Shown here: piece after piece, positions 1 through 8,087 of the stretch
Layout: the number at the start of each line of letters is the position of its first letter
How positions within the stretch are numbered: position 1 is the stretch's first letter
The notes under the pieces: generated by a model
Database searches by the model: none
What the model was told of the DNA's origin: nothing
What the model saw: the letters and a program-made list of their open reading frames with translations, nothing else
Translations under genes and position numbers: made by a program
Source of the DNA: Flavobacteriaceae bacterium UBA3611
GTDB lineage: Bacteria > Bacteroidota > Bacteroidia > Flavobacteriales > Flavobacteriaceae
Assembly (NCBI GenBank): GCA_002375495.1
Contig: DFLU01000010.1
Coordinates: 128,569 to 192,568, forward strand
Direction: 5' to 3'
Length of the DNA: 64,000 bases

Positions 1-47
1 CAGCACCCAGCACCCAGCACCCAACTCCCATCTTCCATCTCGCACCC
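1..47. repeat. Degenerate 7-bp tandem repeat at window edge
   Basis: The window opens with three perfect copies of the heptamer CAGCACC, followed by degraded heptamers (CAACTCC, CATCTTC, CATCTCG) in the same 7-base phase. The array probably continues to the left, outside the window. It lies about 50 bases upstream of the mtaB promoter and encodes nothing that I recognise. Confidence 0.75.
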
Positions 48-95
48 AAACTTTGTTTGCTACGAGGCAAGCTTCACTAATTCTCCAAAAAACTG

Positions 96-103
96 TAAAT
101 TTG
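96..103 (+). promoter_or_regulatory. Promoter -7 element for mtaB
   Basis: TAAATTTG matches the Bacteroidota -7 consensus TAnnTTTG and sits 20 bases before the mtaB ATG. No clear TTTG -33 element is visible at the usual 19-base distance. Confidence 0.6.
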
Positions 104-123
104 CACCCCAATTACAACAAGAA

Positions 124-1473
124 ATGTCTGTAAACAATAAAGTCGCATATTATACCTTAGGTTGTAAGCTGAATTTCAGTGAAACGGCCACGATTGCCCG
201 TAATTTTAAAGGGGAAGGTTTTTCGCGTGTCGACTTTTCCGAAGCAGCAGATATTTACGTAATTAATACATGCAGTGTTACCGAAAATGCCGACAAACGC
301 TTTAAGAACATTGTAAAGCAAGCCCAGAAAAATAATCCGGATGCGTTTGTCGCGGCTGTTGGTTGTTATGCACAGTTAAAACCAGAAGAATTGGCGGCTG
401 TAGATGGGGTAGATTTGGTTTTGGGGGCTACCGAGAAATTCAAAATCACATCTTACATAAACGATTTACTTGAGAACCCAGAGCGCAGCGGAGGTACCCA
501 AATTCATTCCTGCGAAATTGAAGATGCAGATTTCTACGTGGGTTCGTACAGTGTGGGCGAACGTACGCGGGCATTTTTAAAGGTGCAAGATGGATGCGAC
601 TATAAATGTACCTATTGCACCATACCGTTGGCGCGTGGTATTTCTAGAAGCGATGCCTTAGAAAATGTACTAAAAAATGCTGCGGAAATTTCCGCCCAGA
701 ATATTAAAGAGATTGTTTTAACCGGGGTCAATATAGGCGATTATGGTAAAGGAGAATTCGGAAATAAAAAGCATGAACATACGTTTTTGGAACTTTGTGA
801 AGCACTCGATACGGTAAAAGGTGTAGAACGGCTACGGATTTCTTCCATAGAACCAAATCTGCTTAAAAATGAAACAATCGACTTTGTTTCGCAGTCGCGA
901 ACTTTTGTTCCCCATTTTCATATTCCGTTGCAAAGCGGAAGCAATGAAATTCTCAAACTGATGAGACGTCGCTATATGCGGGAATTGTATGTAGATCGTG
1001 TGACTAAAATAAAAGAGGTGATGCCACAAGCGTGTATCGGGGTGGATGTAATTGTTGGCTTTCCAGGCGAAACAGAAGAACACTTTTTAGAAACCTATCA
1101 TTTCCTGAACGAACTAGATATCTCGTACCTGCACGTTTTTACTTTTTCTGAAAGAGATAATACACCAGCGGCAACGATGGAGGGAGTTGTTCCTAAAAAA
1201 GTACGAGCAAAGCGAAGTAAAATGTTACGCGGACTTTCAGCAAAAAAGCGTCGCGCATTTTATGAAAGTCAGTTGGGTACCCAACGTACTATTTTATTCG
1301 AAGGTGAAAATAAAGAAGGTTACATTCACGGGTTTACCGAAAACTACGTAAAAGTAAAAGCTCCGTGGAATCCGGAGCTTGTAAATACTTTGCATCAAGT
1401 GGTGCTAACAACCATCGATGATGATGGTTTGGTACGGTTTGATTATGTAGAAAAACCAGTTTTAGTTGGTTAA
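124..1473 (+). CDS. mtaB: tRNA t6A37 methylthiotransferase MtaB
   Basis: Radical-SAM enzyme that adds a methylthio group to N6-threonylcarbamoyladenosine at position 37 of tRNAs reading ANN codons. The N-terminal UPF0004 domain carries three cluster cysteines (C14 in LGCKLN, C50 in INTCSVT, C81 in AVGCYA). The radical-SAM motif CxxxCxxC is at C158, C162 and C165 (GCDYKCTYCTIP). The C-terminal part from about residue 375 fits a TRAM RNA-binding domain. The length (449) is normal, and LGCKLN points to MtaB rather than MiaB or RimO. The start follows a TAnnTTTG promoter. The 3' end overlaps the convergent 1221-residue gene by 12 bases. Confidence 0.95.
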   Translation: MSVNNKVAYYTLGCKLNFSETATIARNFKGEGFSRVDFSEAADIYVINTCSVTENADKRFKNIVKQAQKNNPDAFVAAVGCYAQLKPEELAAVDGVDLVLGATEKFKITSYINDLLENPERSGGTQIHSCEIEDADFYVGSYSVGERTRAFLKVQDGCDYKCTYCTIPLARGISRSDALENVLKNAAEISAQNIKEIVLTGVNIGDYGKGEFGNKKHEHTFLELCEALDTVKGVERLRISSIEPNLLKNETIDFVSQSRTFVPHFHIPLQSGSNEILKLMRRRYMRELYVDRVTKIKEVMPQACIGVDVIVGFPGETEEHFLETYHFLNELDISYLHVFTFSERDNTPAATMEGVVPKKVRAKRSKMLRGLSAKKRRAFYESQLGTQRTILFEGENKEGYIHGFTENYVKVKAPWNPELVNTLHQVVLTTIDDDGLVRFDYVEKPVLVG

Positions 1474-4400
1474 TAAAAATCCGACTTGAATCATTTGGTC
1501 TTCTTCCGAAACAAAATAACCTGCTTTGAAAGCTAAGGAATTCAGTCCGCTGAGCCAAATACCGCCACCAAACGAAGTATGCAAGGTGTCTGAAATGTCT
1601 GCATCGCTCCATACTCGTCCGTAGTCAAAACCACCGTAGGTCCCGAATGTAATCGGTATTACAGAAGTTGTGAGTCGTGCCAAGCGTAATTTTAAATCGG
1701 TGGTATGGTAAAAAGCGGTTTCTCCTGCAAAACGTTCGTTTCTGTATCCTCTTAAACCAGTGTTTCCGCCAATAGATGGAGCATGGTAGAAATAGTAATC
1801 GGTACCGAAATCTCCAAAATTGTGTCGAATTCCTGCCGAAGATCCTAGTACCAGACTCCCTGATGGTATTAACCCTTCTTCGAAACCAAGTTTAGCACCT
1901 GCATATCCAAAGGCATTGTCTGTATTGTCGATATTACTTTTATACCCTAAAACCAATTCTAAATGACGTGCTTTCGTAGGGAAATCCATGGCATTTTGGT
2001 TGCGATACATCAAACTAGTTTCTACCCCAGCATAGTTTTGCATATCGTACACATCAGGATTAACAGTATTTGTCGCTGGGTTAAATAACCTATTCGGGCT
2101 TTCTTGTACTTCAAAGCTTTCAAAAAGTGCTTTAACTTTAAATGTTTTATAGGCAATACCAATATCTGCTTTTATCTGTTGCATACGGGCTCGATTAAAG
2201 TCGCGATCTACAGCGTCGTCATTATAAAAGGTGTCATTTCCGAAGCCAAAGAAATTATTGGCAAATGAATCGCTGGTAAAATAACCGCTTGCTTCCAAAT
2301 TCCAATGCGGGAAAATGTTAGCAAATATGCCTTCGTATTCTAGTTCTACCGCCTGAAATGCGAAGTAATAATTTGCAGACAAGAAGTGCTGGTATCTAAA
2401 CGGATTTCCGTTGAAACCATAATTGGTATAGGTGTCTTTAGCACCCAAAAATAGGCCGTCATCTGTCTGAAAACCTATGTTTGGCAGGATAATGTGGTTA
2501 TTCTCTTTGAAATACCTCCAATGGTAGGTGTTGGTCTCATACTTGCTCGTAAATTGATGTGCTGGAGTTTTTTCATCAAATTCAGTTTTTTCATGATCCC
2601 AATCGTACACTTTCAACTGACGTCTATTTTCAATAGTAAATTTGTCTTTTCCGAAGCCACCGATAAGCCTGAGTTGGATTAAGCGATTTCCATCTCCTGT
2701 AACTTTAAATTCATCGTCATCATTAAGACCGTAAACCCAAATTTCATTGGTCTCATCTTTTGAAAAAGTACGCTCAAAAATAATAGGGTCTTTCTCGTCG
2801 CTTATTGCACGTTTAATCACCACTTTGGTCATGCCGTCTTCCATTCTTGTGATTTCAAACTTGTCGTCTTTATCGGTACCATGCACTGCAACCGTTCTAT
2901 TTAGGTAGGTTGCATATCTATCGGCGTATTCATCAAGATTGGCCAGTCTGGACTTTAAACTCTGTTTTAGTTTGGTTGCTGTTTCGTCTTGTACTTCGGG
3001 GGGCAGATTTTGCCAAGCGTTGTCTATAGTCGCTTCATCCAAATTCTCCTGAATATACTTGGCTTCTTCTAGCCATGCTTGCGTTCCGAATTTCGTTAGA
3101 ATTGCACGATCTAGATTATTTCCTTCGCCATTGTACCATTTCACATCGCGTATTTCGTCTCGGTACGATTGCCAAAATCGAGTGTCTGGCAAAAACATCT
3201 TTATGATGGGCATCATCAGTCCGTCAAATTTTGAAAAAGCTGCATCGCGATCTCTTGGAATCGGGATAAAGCGAGTTTCGTCATCACTTATTTCATATTC
3301 TGCGAAGCGCCATTGGTCTTGGTGGCGGTCCCAATCGCCAATGAGCATATCGAATAATCGAGCACGAATCCATGCGCGTTGGTCTACAGTGTATTTTTCA
3401 TCTTCACGAAGTTTTTCAAAAACATCGGTAGTACTTTCAAAAGTAACGATATCACCACCGCCCGGATTGCCACGGTTGTACCCTGGGAAGTTCTCCTGAC
3501 CATCATCAGGTCGTTCTTCCAACCAATACAATGCATTACCATAAGCTCTTCCTAATGGGTCTAGATTGGGTTGTTTTGGCACATAGGCAAGCTGAATATC
3601 AGCATGGTTTACATTTATGGCTTCAGCCATGGGGTCTATCACCAATTGCATAAATGGGTGCGTAGTTGTAAAGAAATCGTATACCACTGTTTCAGCAAAA
3701 GTGCCGCGATAGTCTTGAGGGTCGAAGGTGATTCCTTTCACCTTAAACTTCAAAAATTTAAAGGCATCTTTTTCTAGTCCGCGAATCGCATATTCGGCAT
3801 TATTTTCATCTTTTAATTTTGCCGAGAACGTTTGGTGGCCGCCTCCCTTTTCTTTTACAGTCAATCCACCTTTATACGATTTCAAGTTTACATTAGCCAC
3901 CGTTACAGGAATTCCGTAGTATTCTCGAAAGCGATCGCCCCATAAGAATTTATAGAATCCAGACTTTTTTAGTTTGCTGGCTTCAGTAACAACCGGTACT
4001 TGCACTGTTTCAGAAGTGAACGAAGGTTGGCTACTATCTAATTGGTCTTCAGGAAGTGGAGGTGTCATGTTAAAGGTGTTCGATGCATCGGCCGTTACGA
4101 AAGAGACCGTAGAACTGCCATCCTCAAAAAATGTAACCACGGCAAACCCTTGTTTTCCGTAGCTGTATTGGCCTTTATAGTTTAATTGACCTCCGATAGT
4201 GGTAAGAGCACCTTCCTCAAGATTGGTTTTTGCAGCGCTTCCCAAAGAACCACTAATTACTTGGTGCATTTTGTTTTTAGAGGTAAGGTATTGTAGGCTT
4301 TCTTCGTGCCCAGAAATAATCGTTACCCGGTCTAGTTCCTGAACCAAAGCCGCCACGTTTATTGCTAACTCTTGATACCTTCTGAAAAAAACCTTTTTTG

Positions 4401-5127
4401 TATTCATCCCGCCCATATAGTTATTGGCGTACATACCGTTGCTAAAAACGGGATGGTGCATGACGATTACGAGATTTTTTTTGCGGGCGTCTTTAATCAT
4501 GCCCTCAAGTTCTTCAATAAAACGGCGTTGCGTTTTAATATCGGTACATTTCTGATTCATGCCTTCTACGCGATCCCAGTTGGAGATATACCACTGTGAA
4601 TCTATGAGAATCATGTCTATTTCTTCGGAAATTTTACGGTATTCGAGCGGACATACATTATTAGGTTCTACCTCAATTTTTTTGAGATCGTTGTCTTTAA
4701 TATAATCTTCAACCCATTCAATTTGCTTGGTCTTTGCTGAACTCCATTCATGGTCTCCAGGCACGAAATAGGTTTTACCTTTAAATCCATTAGCCAAATC
4801 GAGTTGTTTTTGGAGTAGCAGTTGGTTGTACGACTCATTTGTATACTCTTCACTTATATAATCACCAGTAAATAAAAGGGTACTATTTTTAGCTGCGTTG
4901 GTCAGTTGTTCTGATAGTTTGTTCAGAATTGCCGGGTCACCTCCATTTTCCGAAGTGCCCAGTCCGCCAGCAACATAAAATGTATGTACTGGTGTTTTCG
5001 AGCTATTGGTTGTTTGTTGAAGTGTGGAAGCTTGTTGTTCTTTATAGGTGACACAAGCTGAGAGTACGAGTAGACTTAAAACAGATAAGACTGATTGGAG
5101 GATACGGCGTCGAGTATATTTTGGCAT
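1462..5127 (-). CDS. Large outer-membrane lipoprotein: phosphatase-like, kinase-like and BamA-type barrel regions
   Basis: 1221 residues. A lipoprotein signal ends at C25 (LSAC). Residues about 45-340 have the layout of a calcineurin-like metallophosphatase, but the metal ligands are altered: AGG (53-55) where an Asp is expected, GDY (88-90), GDHE (124-127, usually GNHE) and GHEE (273-276, usually GHxH); MHHP (223-226) is kept. The middle holds GDWDRH (about 597-602) followed by PIPRDRD (about 620), resembling the metal and catalytic motifs of HipA/Fam20/CotH-type kinases. The last 320 residues look like a surface-antigen (BamA/TamA) beta barrel ending in an aromatic-rich strand. Phosphatase-barrel fusions are known in Bacteroidota; the kinase reading is my inference. 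The gene is monocistronic and convergent with mtaB. Confidence 0.75.
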   Translation of the reverse strand: MPKYTRRRILQSVLSVLSLLVLSACVTYKEQQASTLQQTTNSSKTPVHTFYVAGGLGTSENGGDPAILNKLSEQLTNAAKNSTLLFTGDYISEEYTNESYNQLLLQKQLDLANGFKGKTYFVPGDHEWSSAKTKQIEWVEDYIKDNDLKKIEVEPNNVCPLEYRKISEEIDMILIDSQWYISNWDRVEGMNQKCTDIKTQRRFIEELEGMIKDARKKNLVIVMHHPVFSNGMYANNYMGGMNTKKVFFRRYQELAINVAALVQELDRVTIISGHEESLQYLTSKNKMHQVISGSLGSAAKTNLEEGALTTIGGQLNYKGQYSYGKQGFAVVTFFEDGSSTVSFVTADASNTFNMTPPLPEDQLDSSQPSFTSETVQVPVVTEASKLKKSGFYKFLWGDRFREYYGIPVTVANVNLKSYKGGLTVKEKGGGHQTFSAKLKDENNAEYAIRGLEKDAFKFLKFKVKGITFDPQDYRGTFAETVVYDFFTTTHPFMQLVIDPMAEAINVNHADIQLAYVPKQPNLDPLGRAYGNALYWLEERPDDGQENFPGYNRGNPGGGDIVTFESTTDVFEKLREDEKYTVDQRAWIRARLFDMLIGDWDRHQDQWRFAEYEISDDETRFIPIPRDRDAAFSKFDGLMMPIIKMFLPDTRFWQSYRDEIRDVKWYNGEGNNLDRAILTKFGTQAWLEEAKYIQENLDEATIDNAWQNLPPEVQDETATKLKQSLKSRLANLDEYADRYATYLNRTVAVHGTDKDDKFEITRMEDGMTKVVIKRAISDEKDPIIFERTFSKDETNEIWVYGLNDDDEFKVTGDGNRLIQLRLIGGFGKDKFTIENRRQLKVYDWDHEKTEFDEKTPAHQFTSKYETNTYHWRYFKENNHIILPNIGFQTDDGLFLGAKDTYTNYGFNGNPFRYQHFLSANYYFAFQAVELEYEGIFANIFPHWNLEASGYFTSDSFANNFFGFGNDTFYNDDAVDRDFNRARMQQIKADIGIAYKTFKVKALFESFEVQESPNRLFNPATNTVNPDVYDMQNYAGVETSLMYRNQNAMDFPTKARHLELVLGYKSNIDNTDNAFGYAGAKLGFEEGLIPSGSLVLGSSAGIRHNFGDFGTDYYFYHAPSIGGNTGLRGYRNERFAGETAFYHTTDLKLRLARLTTSVIPITFGTYGGFDYGRVWSDADISDTLHTSFGGGIWLSGLNSLAFKAGYFVSEEDQMIQVGFLLTN

Positions 5128-5240
5128 GGGTTATTTACTGTTTGTTGTATTTCAGTAAAATTACGGCATCACCCCAACATTAGAAGTCATTTTAGGAATA
5201 CTTTCACGAATTATAAGGTTCTGACACTATGAATAAACTA

Positions 5241-5285
5241 AATAACCCCGAAGAAAGGTGATTTCCTTCCTTCGGGGTTATTGTT
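5241..5285 (-). terminator. Rho-independent terminator after the GNAT gene
   Basis: Near-perfect hairpin with left arm AATAACCCCGAAGAAAGG, right arm CCTTCCTTCGGGGTTATT and a 6-base loop. Read on the minus strand it is followed by a T-rich stretch, and it lies 14 bases beyond the stop of the minus-strand acetyltransferase-like gene. Confidence 0.8.
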
Positions 5286-5298
5286 TAAGTTTTTCTGT

Positions 5299-5598
5299 TT
5301 AAATGCTGATACCCACTGGCAACAACGACTTATATTTTCTTCGGTTTTTTCGCATAAATCCAGCTATTTCAGGACTTGTAGGTACTAGACTGATGCCTCT
5401 TTCTTTTACCTCTTCGAAAACAGCTTTAATGAAAATTTCCCTAAAACCCTGATCTTCCATATCTTCTGGCATGTCGTATTTGGTCAAGAAAATTTTTCTG
5501 TCTTGAAGCGCGTATTCAATACGGGCCATATTATCGCCCACTTCCAATTCAAATTGGCGAAGGAATTCGTTGTCGTTAATTTCTACGTCTTCAATCAT
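5299..5598 (-). CDS. Small GNAT-family (YjdJ-type) N-acetyltransferase-like protein
   Basis: The 99-residue protein has the pattern of the short Gcn5-related YjdJ/NATD1 acetyltransferases: an N-terminal strand pair (ARIEYALQDRKIFLTKYDMP), an acetyl-CoA loop-like segment with QGFREIFIKAVFEEVKERG, then SLVPTSPEIAGFMRKN. These mini-GNATs are about 90-100 residues long; the substrate is unknown. The normal acetyl-CoA P-loop (Q/RxxGxG/A) is weak here (EDQGFRE), so activity is uncertain. It is transcribed alone on the minus strand and ends at a strong hairpin terminator. Confidence 0.7.
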   Translation of the reverse strand: MIEDVEINDNEFLRQFELEVGDNMARIEYALQDRKIFLTKYDMPEDMEDQGFREIFIKAVFEEVKERGISLVPTSPEIAGFMRKNRRKYKSLLPVGISI

Positions 5599-5619
5599 GA
5601 TCCTGGGGTTTTAAATTAA

Positions 5620-5895
5620 TTATTGGTTACTCACCAAATGGTCACTTATACAATAAGATGGCAGTTTTGGTAAAAGAATAATTCTGTTTACTAGTTTTAG
5701 AACGTTAAAAACAATTGCTTTATTTAGTAATGGTTGGTTTTTTTTGTCAGCGCAATTTTGTGTAAGCGTATTAACATCAACAAGTTGTGGGTTATGTTGG
5801 TGGTTGGTTCTTCCGAAATTCAAAAGAAATGTCTTTCGTGGCCAACTACGTATAGTGGTCTTAAGCGCAATCTCAGCATGTAAAATCTTTTTCAT
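5620..5895 (-). CDS. Possible small hypothetical protein (91 aa)
   Basis: An open frame begins ATGAAAAAGATT, but I do not recognise the protein. It has no clear signal peptide, membrane segment or motif. Composition is ordinary for the first 60 residues (Asn, Gln and basic residues) and hydrophobic later. It fills most of the 390-base gap between the GNAT gene and the next plus-strand gene. The plus-strand promoter at 5926 lies outside it. It could be a real lineage-specific gene transcribed ahead of the GNAT gene, or chance. Confidence 0.3.
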   Translation of the reverse strand: MKKILHAEIALKTTIRSWPRKTFLLNFGRTNHQHNPQLVDVNTLTQNCADKKNQPLLNKAIVFNVLKLVNRIILLPKLPSYCISDHLVSNQ

Positions 5896-5925
5896 AAATG
5901 CCCCAACGCAGATATGCTTACTTAG

Positions 5926-5933
5926 TATCTTTG
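5926..5933 (+). promoter_or_regulatory. Promoter -7 element for the alpha/beta hydrolase gene
   Basis: TATCTTTG followed by C matches TAnnTTTG. It lies 55 bases upstream of the ATG at 5989; no strong -33 element is seen. Confidence 0.55.
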
Positions 5934-5988
5934 CAGTACAAAGTTACGGAAAATTCGGTAGTTATTCTCCACCTATACTACACATACT

Positions 5989-6651
5989 ATGAATGAAGAA
6001 ATTATTCATGTTTATTTTGTTCCAGGATTGGCTGCAGGAAAAGAGATTTTTAAGAATATCAACCTTCCAGCAACGCGATACCACATGCATATTTTAGAAT
6101 GGCTCATCCCAGAAAAAAAGGAACAAATGCCGGCCTACGCTAAACGAATGGCCCATCTCGTTACACACAAAAATGCGGTTTTGGTAGGGGTTAGTTTTGG
6201 AGGTGTGGTAGTTCAAGAAATGGCACATTTTTTAGACCTTAAAAAACTTATCATTATCTCCAGTGTAAAATCTAGGAGTGAGCTGCCCAGACGACTTAAA
6301 ATTGCAAGAACAACACGTGCCTATAAGCTAATCCCAACACGCCTGGTTTTGAGTTCTAGCGATCTTACTAAATTTTCCGTAGGTCCGAGGTCCAAAAAAC
6401 GATTGCAGTTATACCAAGCTTTTTTACACGTACGGAACAAACGCTATTTAGATTGGGCCATCAAAAATATGGTCTGTTGGCCCAGAAAGGAACCAGACGA
6501 AGAGGTAATTCATATACACGGAAATGGAGATGTCATATTTCCGATAGAAAACATAGACAACTGCCTAATTGTTGAAGGTGGTACGCATATTATGCTGCTG
6601 AATAAAGGCAAGCTGGTTTCAGAAAAAATTATAGAGGCAATTCAGCAATAA
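5989..6651 (+). CDS. Alpha/beta hydrolase
   Basis: A 220-residue alpha/beta-hydrolase-fold protein. The nucleophile elbow is GVSFGG, where Ser would be the nucleophile; a later HGNGD segment can supply the acidic residue and GGTH near the C-terminus the His. The N-terminal strand FVPGLAAGKEIF fits the oxyanion-hole region. No signal peptide is seen, so it is probably cytoplasmic. Substrate unknown (esterase or lipase-like). It has its own TAnnTTTG promoter and is followed by a lytic transglycosylase on the same strand 62 bases away. Confidence 0.8.
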   Translation: MNEEIIHVYFVPGLAAGKEIFKNINLPATRYHMHILEWLIPEKKEQMPAYAKRMAHLVTHKNAVLVGVSFGGVVVQEMAHFLDLKKLIIISSVKSRSELPRRLKIARTTRAYKLIPTRLVLSSSDLTKFSVGPRSKKRLQLYQAFLHVRNKRYLDWAIKNMVCWPRKEPDEEVIHIHGNGDVIFPIENIDNCLIVEGGTHIMLLNKGKLVSEKIIEAIQQ

Positions 6652-6713
6652 AAGCAGGTGAAATCTTTGAAATGGGAAGTAAGATTAGCTATCTTTATTG
6701 AAAATTTATTGTC

Positions 6714-7649
6714 ATGAGTATGCTATCGAAAATAGGATTATTAACCGTTGTGTTTGTAGTAAGTGGGCTTTGTGTGAACGCTGTCCAAGAGCCAGAATCT
6801 ACCGATGAGACGCTACAAAAAAAATTGGTAAACGACTATAATGTTTATGCACTCCCGCTTCCTGAAAAAATGGACTTCGCGGGTGAGCCTGTACCACTGC
6901 ATGAGCCAGATATCAGGGAGCGAATGGATCGCGAGTTGTTGGTGAACACCTACTGGCAGTCTAATGGCCTGTTAATCTTTAAAAGAGCCAACAAATACTT
7001 TCCGATTATTGAACCGTTATTGAAAAAACACGGGTTGCCAGACGATTTTAAATATCTTGCTGTGGCAGAAAGCGGATTAGAAAACAACCGTTCTCCTGCT
7101 GGAGCTGCAGGTTTTTGGCATTTTTTGAAAGGTACCGGACGTGAATACGGACTTGAAATTAATGATTATGTTGATGAGCGTTACAACTTAGAGAAAGCTA
7201 CCGAAGTTGCCGCCGAGTATTTAAAAAAATCGAAGGACCGTTTTGGGAGCTGGACGTTAGCCGCCGCGGCATACAATGCAGGAAATGGAGGTGTTAACAA
7301 ACAAATTACACGTCAGAAAGCAGATACATATTACTACGATTTACTTCTTAATGACGAAACGAGCCGCTATGTTTTCCGTATCTTGGCATTCAAAGAAATT
7401 TTGAGCAATCCTAAAAAATACGGTTTCAACTTTAGGGAGCAAGACCTATACAAAAACATCCCCACGTACAAAGTAAAAGTAGATACTGCCGTAACCGATT
7501 TTGCCGATTTTGCAAAAAAGTTTGATATTAATTATAAAATACTGAAATTGCACAACCCTTGGCTTCGGGATACCTATTTAAAAAATAGTTCTAGAAAAGA
7601 GTATTTAATTGAAATACCCGAGAAAGGTTATTATAACGCAAAAAAGTAA
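6714..7649 (+). CDS. Lytic transglycosylase (SLT domain, MltD-like)
   Basis: 311 residues with an N-terminal hydrophobic signal (about 5-23). A Slt-type transglycosylase domain spans about 85-215. The catalytic Glu is E119 in LAVAESGL, followed by SPAGAAGFWHF (the family usually has GxWQF; here His replaces Gln) and AAAAYNAGNGG near 200. It would cleave peptidoglycan glycan strands in the periplasm. MltD-type proteins usually carry LysM repeats at the C-terminus; here only one LysM-like stretch is suggested (about 255-305, ending EIPEKGYYNA). The TSUP gene begins 31 bases downstream. Confidence 0.85.
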   Translation: MSMLSKIGLLTVVFVVSGLCVNAVQEPESTDETLQKKLVNDYNVYALPLPEKMDFAGEPVPLHEPDIRERMDRELLVNTYWQSNGLLIFKRANKYFPIIEPLLKKHGLPDDFKYLAVAESGLENNRSPAGAAGFWHFLKGTGREYGLEINDYVDERYNLEKATEVAAEYLKKSKDRFGSWTLAAAAYNAGNGGVNKQITRQKADTYYYDLLLNDETSRYVFRILAFKEILSNPKKYGFNFREQDLYKNIPTYKVKVDTAVTDFADFAKKFDINYKILKLHNPWLRDTYLKNSSRKEYLIEIPEKGYYNAKK

Positions 7650-7679
7650 GCTTAAGCATACCAACCAATCTACGTTTTC

Positions 7680-8051
7680 ATGAATCTTACTCTAATTCTA
7701 TCGCTTGTTGTTATTGGTCTATTGGCTGGAATTTTAAGTGGTTTCATGGGAGTTGGCGGTGGAGTGGTCATGATACCTCTTATGATGTTATTTCTAGGAT
7801 ATGACCAACACGAAGCCCAAGGCCTTAGTCTGGCCGTATTGGCAGTGCCAGTAACTTTTGTGGCAGCCTATACCTACCATACAGGTGGCCATCCCATTAA
7901 TTGGAAATACGCGCTTGTTATTGCTGCATGTTTTGTGGTAGGAGGATATGTAGGTTCAAAGTTTGCTATACGGATTGACCAAGCCCTTTTGAAAAAGATT
8001 TTTGCGGTAATTTTAGTAGTGGCAGCTATTAAGCTTTTCTTCGGAAAGTGA
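7680..8051 (+). CDS. Half-size TSUP (TauE/SafE) membrane permease
   Basis: 123 residues with four hydrophobic segments and the TSUP signature near the N-terminus (AGILSGFMGVGGGVVMIPLM). Full-length TauE/SafE transporters are about 250 residues and contain two such halves; this is a single half that would have to pair with itself. A second half is not present next to it, and the frame ends cleanly at its own stop, so it does not look like a truncation. TSUP members export or import sulfur compounds or organic acids; the substrate here is unknown. Confidence 0.8.
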   Translation: MNLTLILSLVVIGLLAGILSGFMGVGGGVVMIPLMMLFLGYDQHEAQGLSLAVLAVPVTFVAAYTYHTGGHPINWKYALVIAACFVVGGYVGSKFAIRIDQALLKKIFAVILVVAAIKLFFGK

Positions 8052-8087
8052 TAAAAAGTTAAGCATAGTGCAGCTGAAATACAGTAT

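Noticed and set aside
5744..5992. 82-residue plus-strand frame upstream of the alpha/beta hydrolase
   Set aside because: It covers the promoter at 5926 and overlaps the opposite frame and the downstream start; composition is Ser/Cys/Ile-rich and not gene-like.
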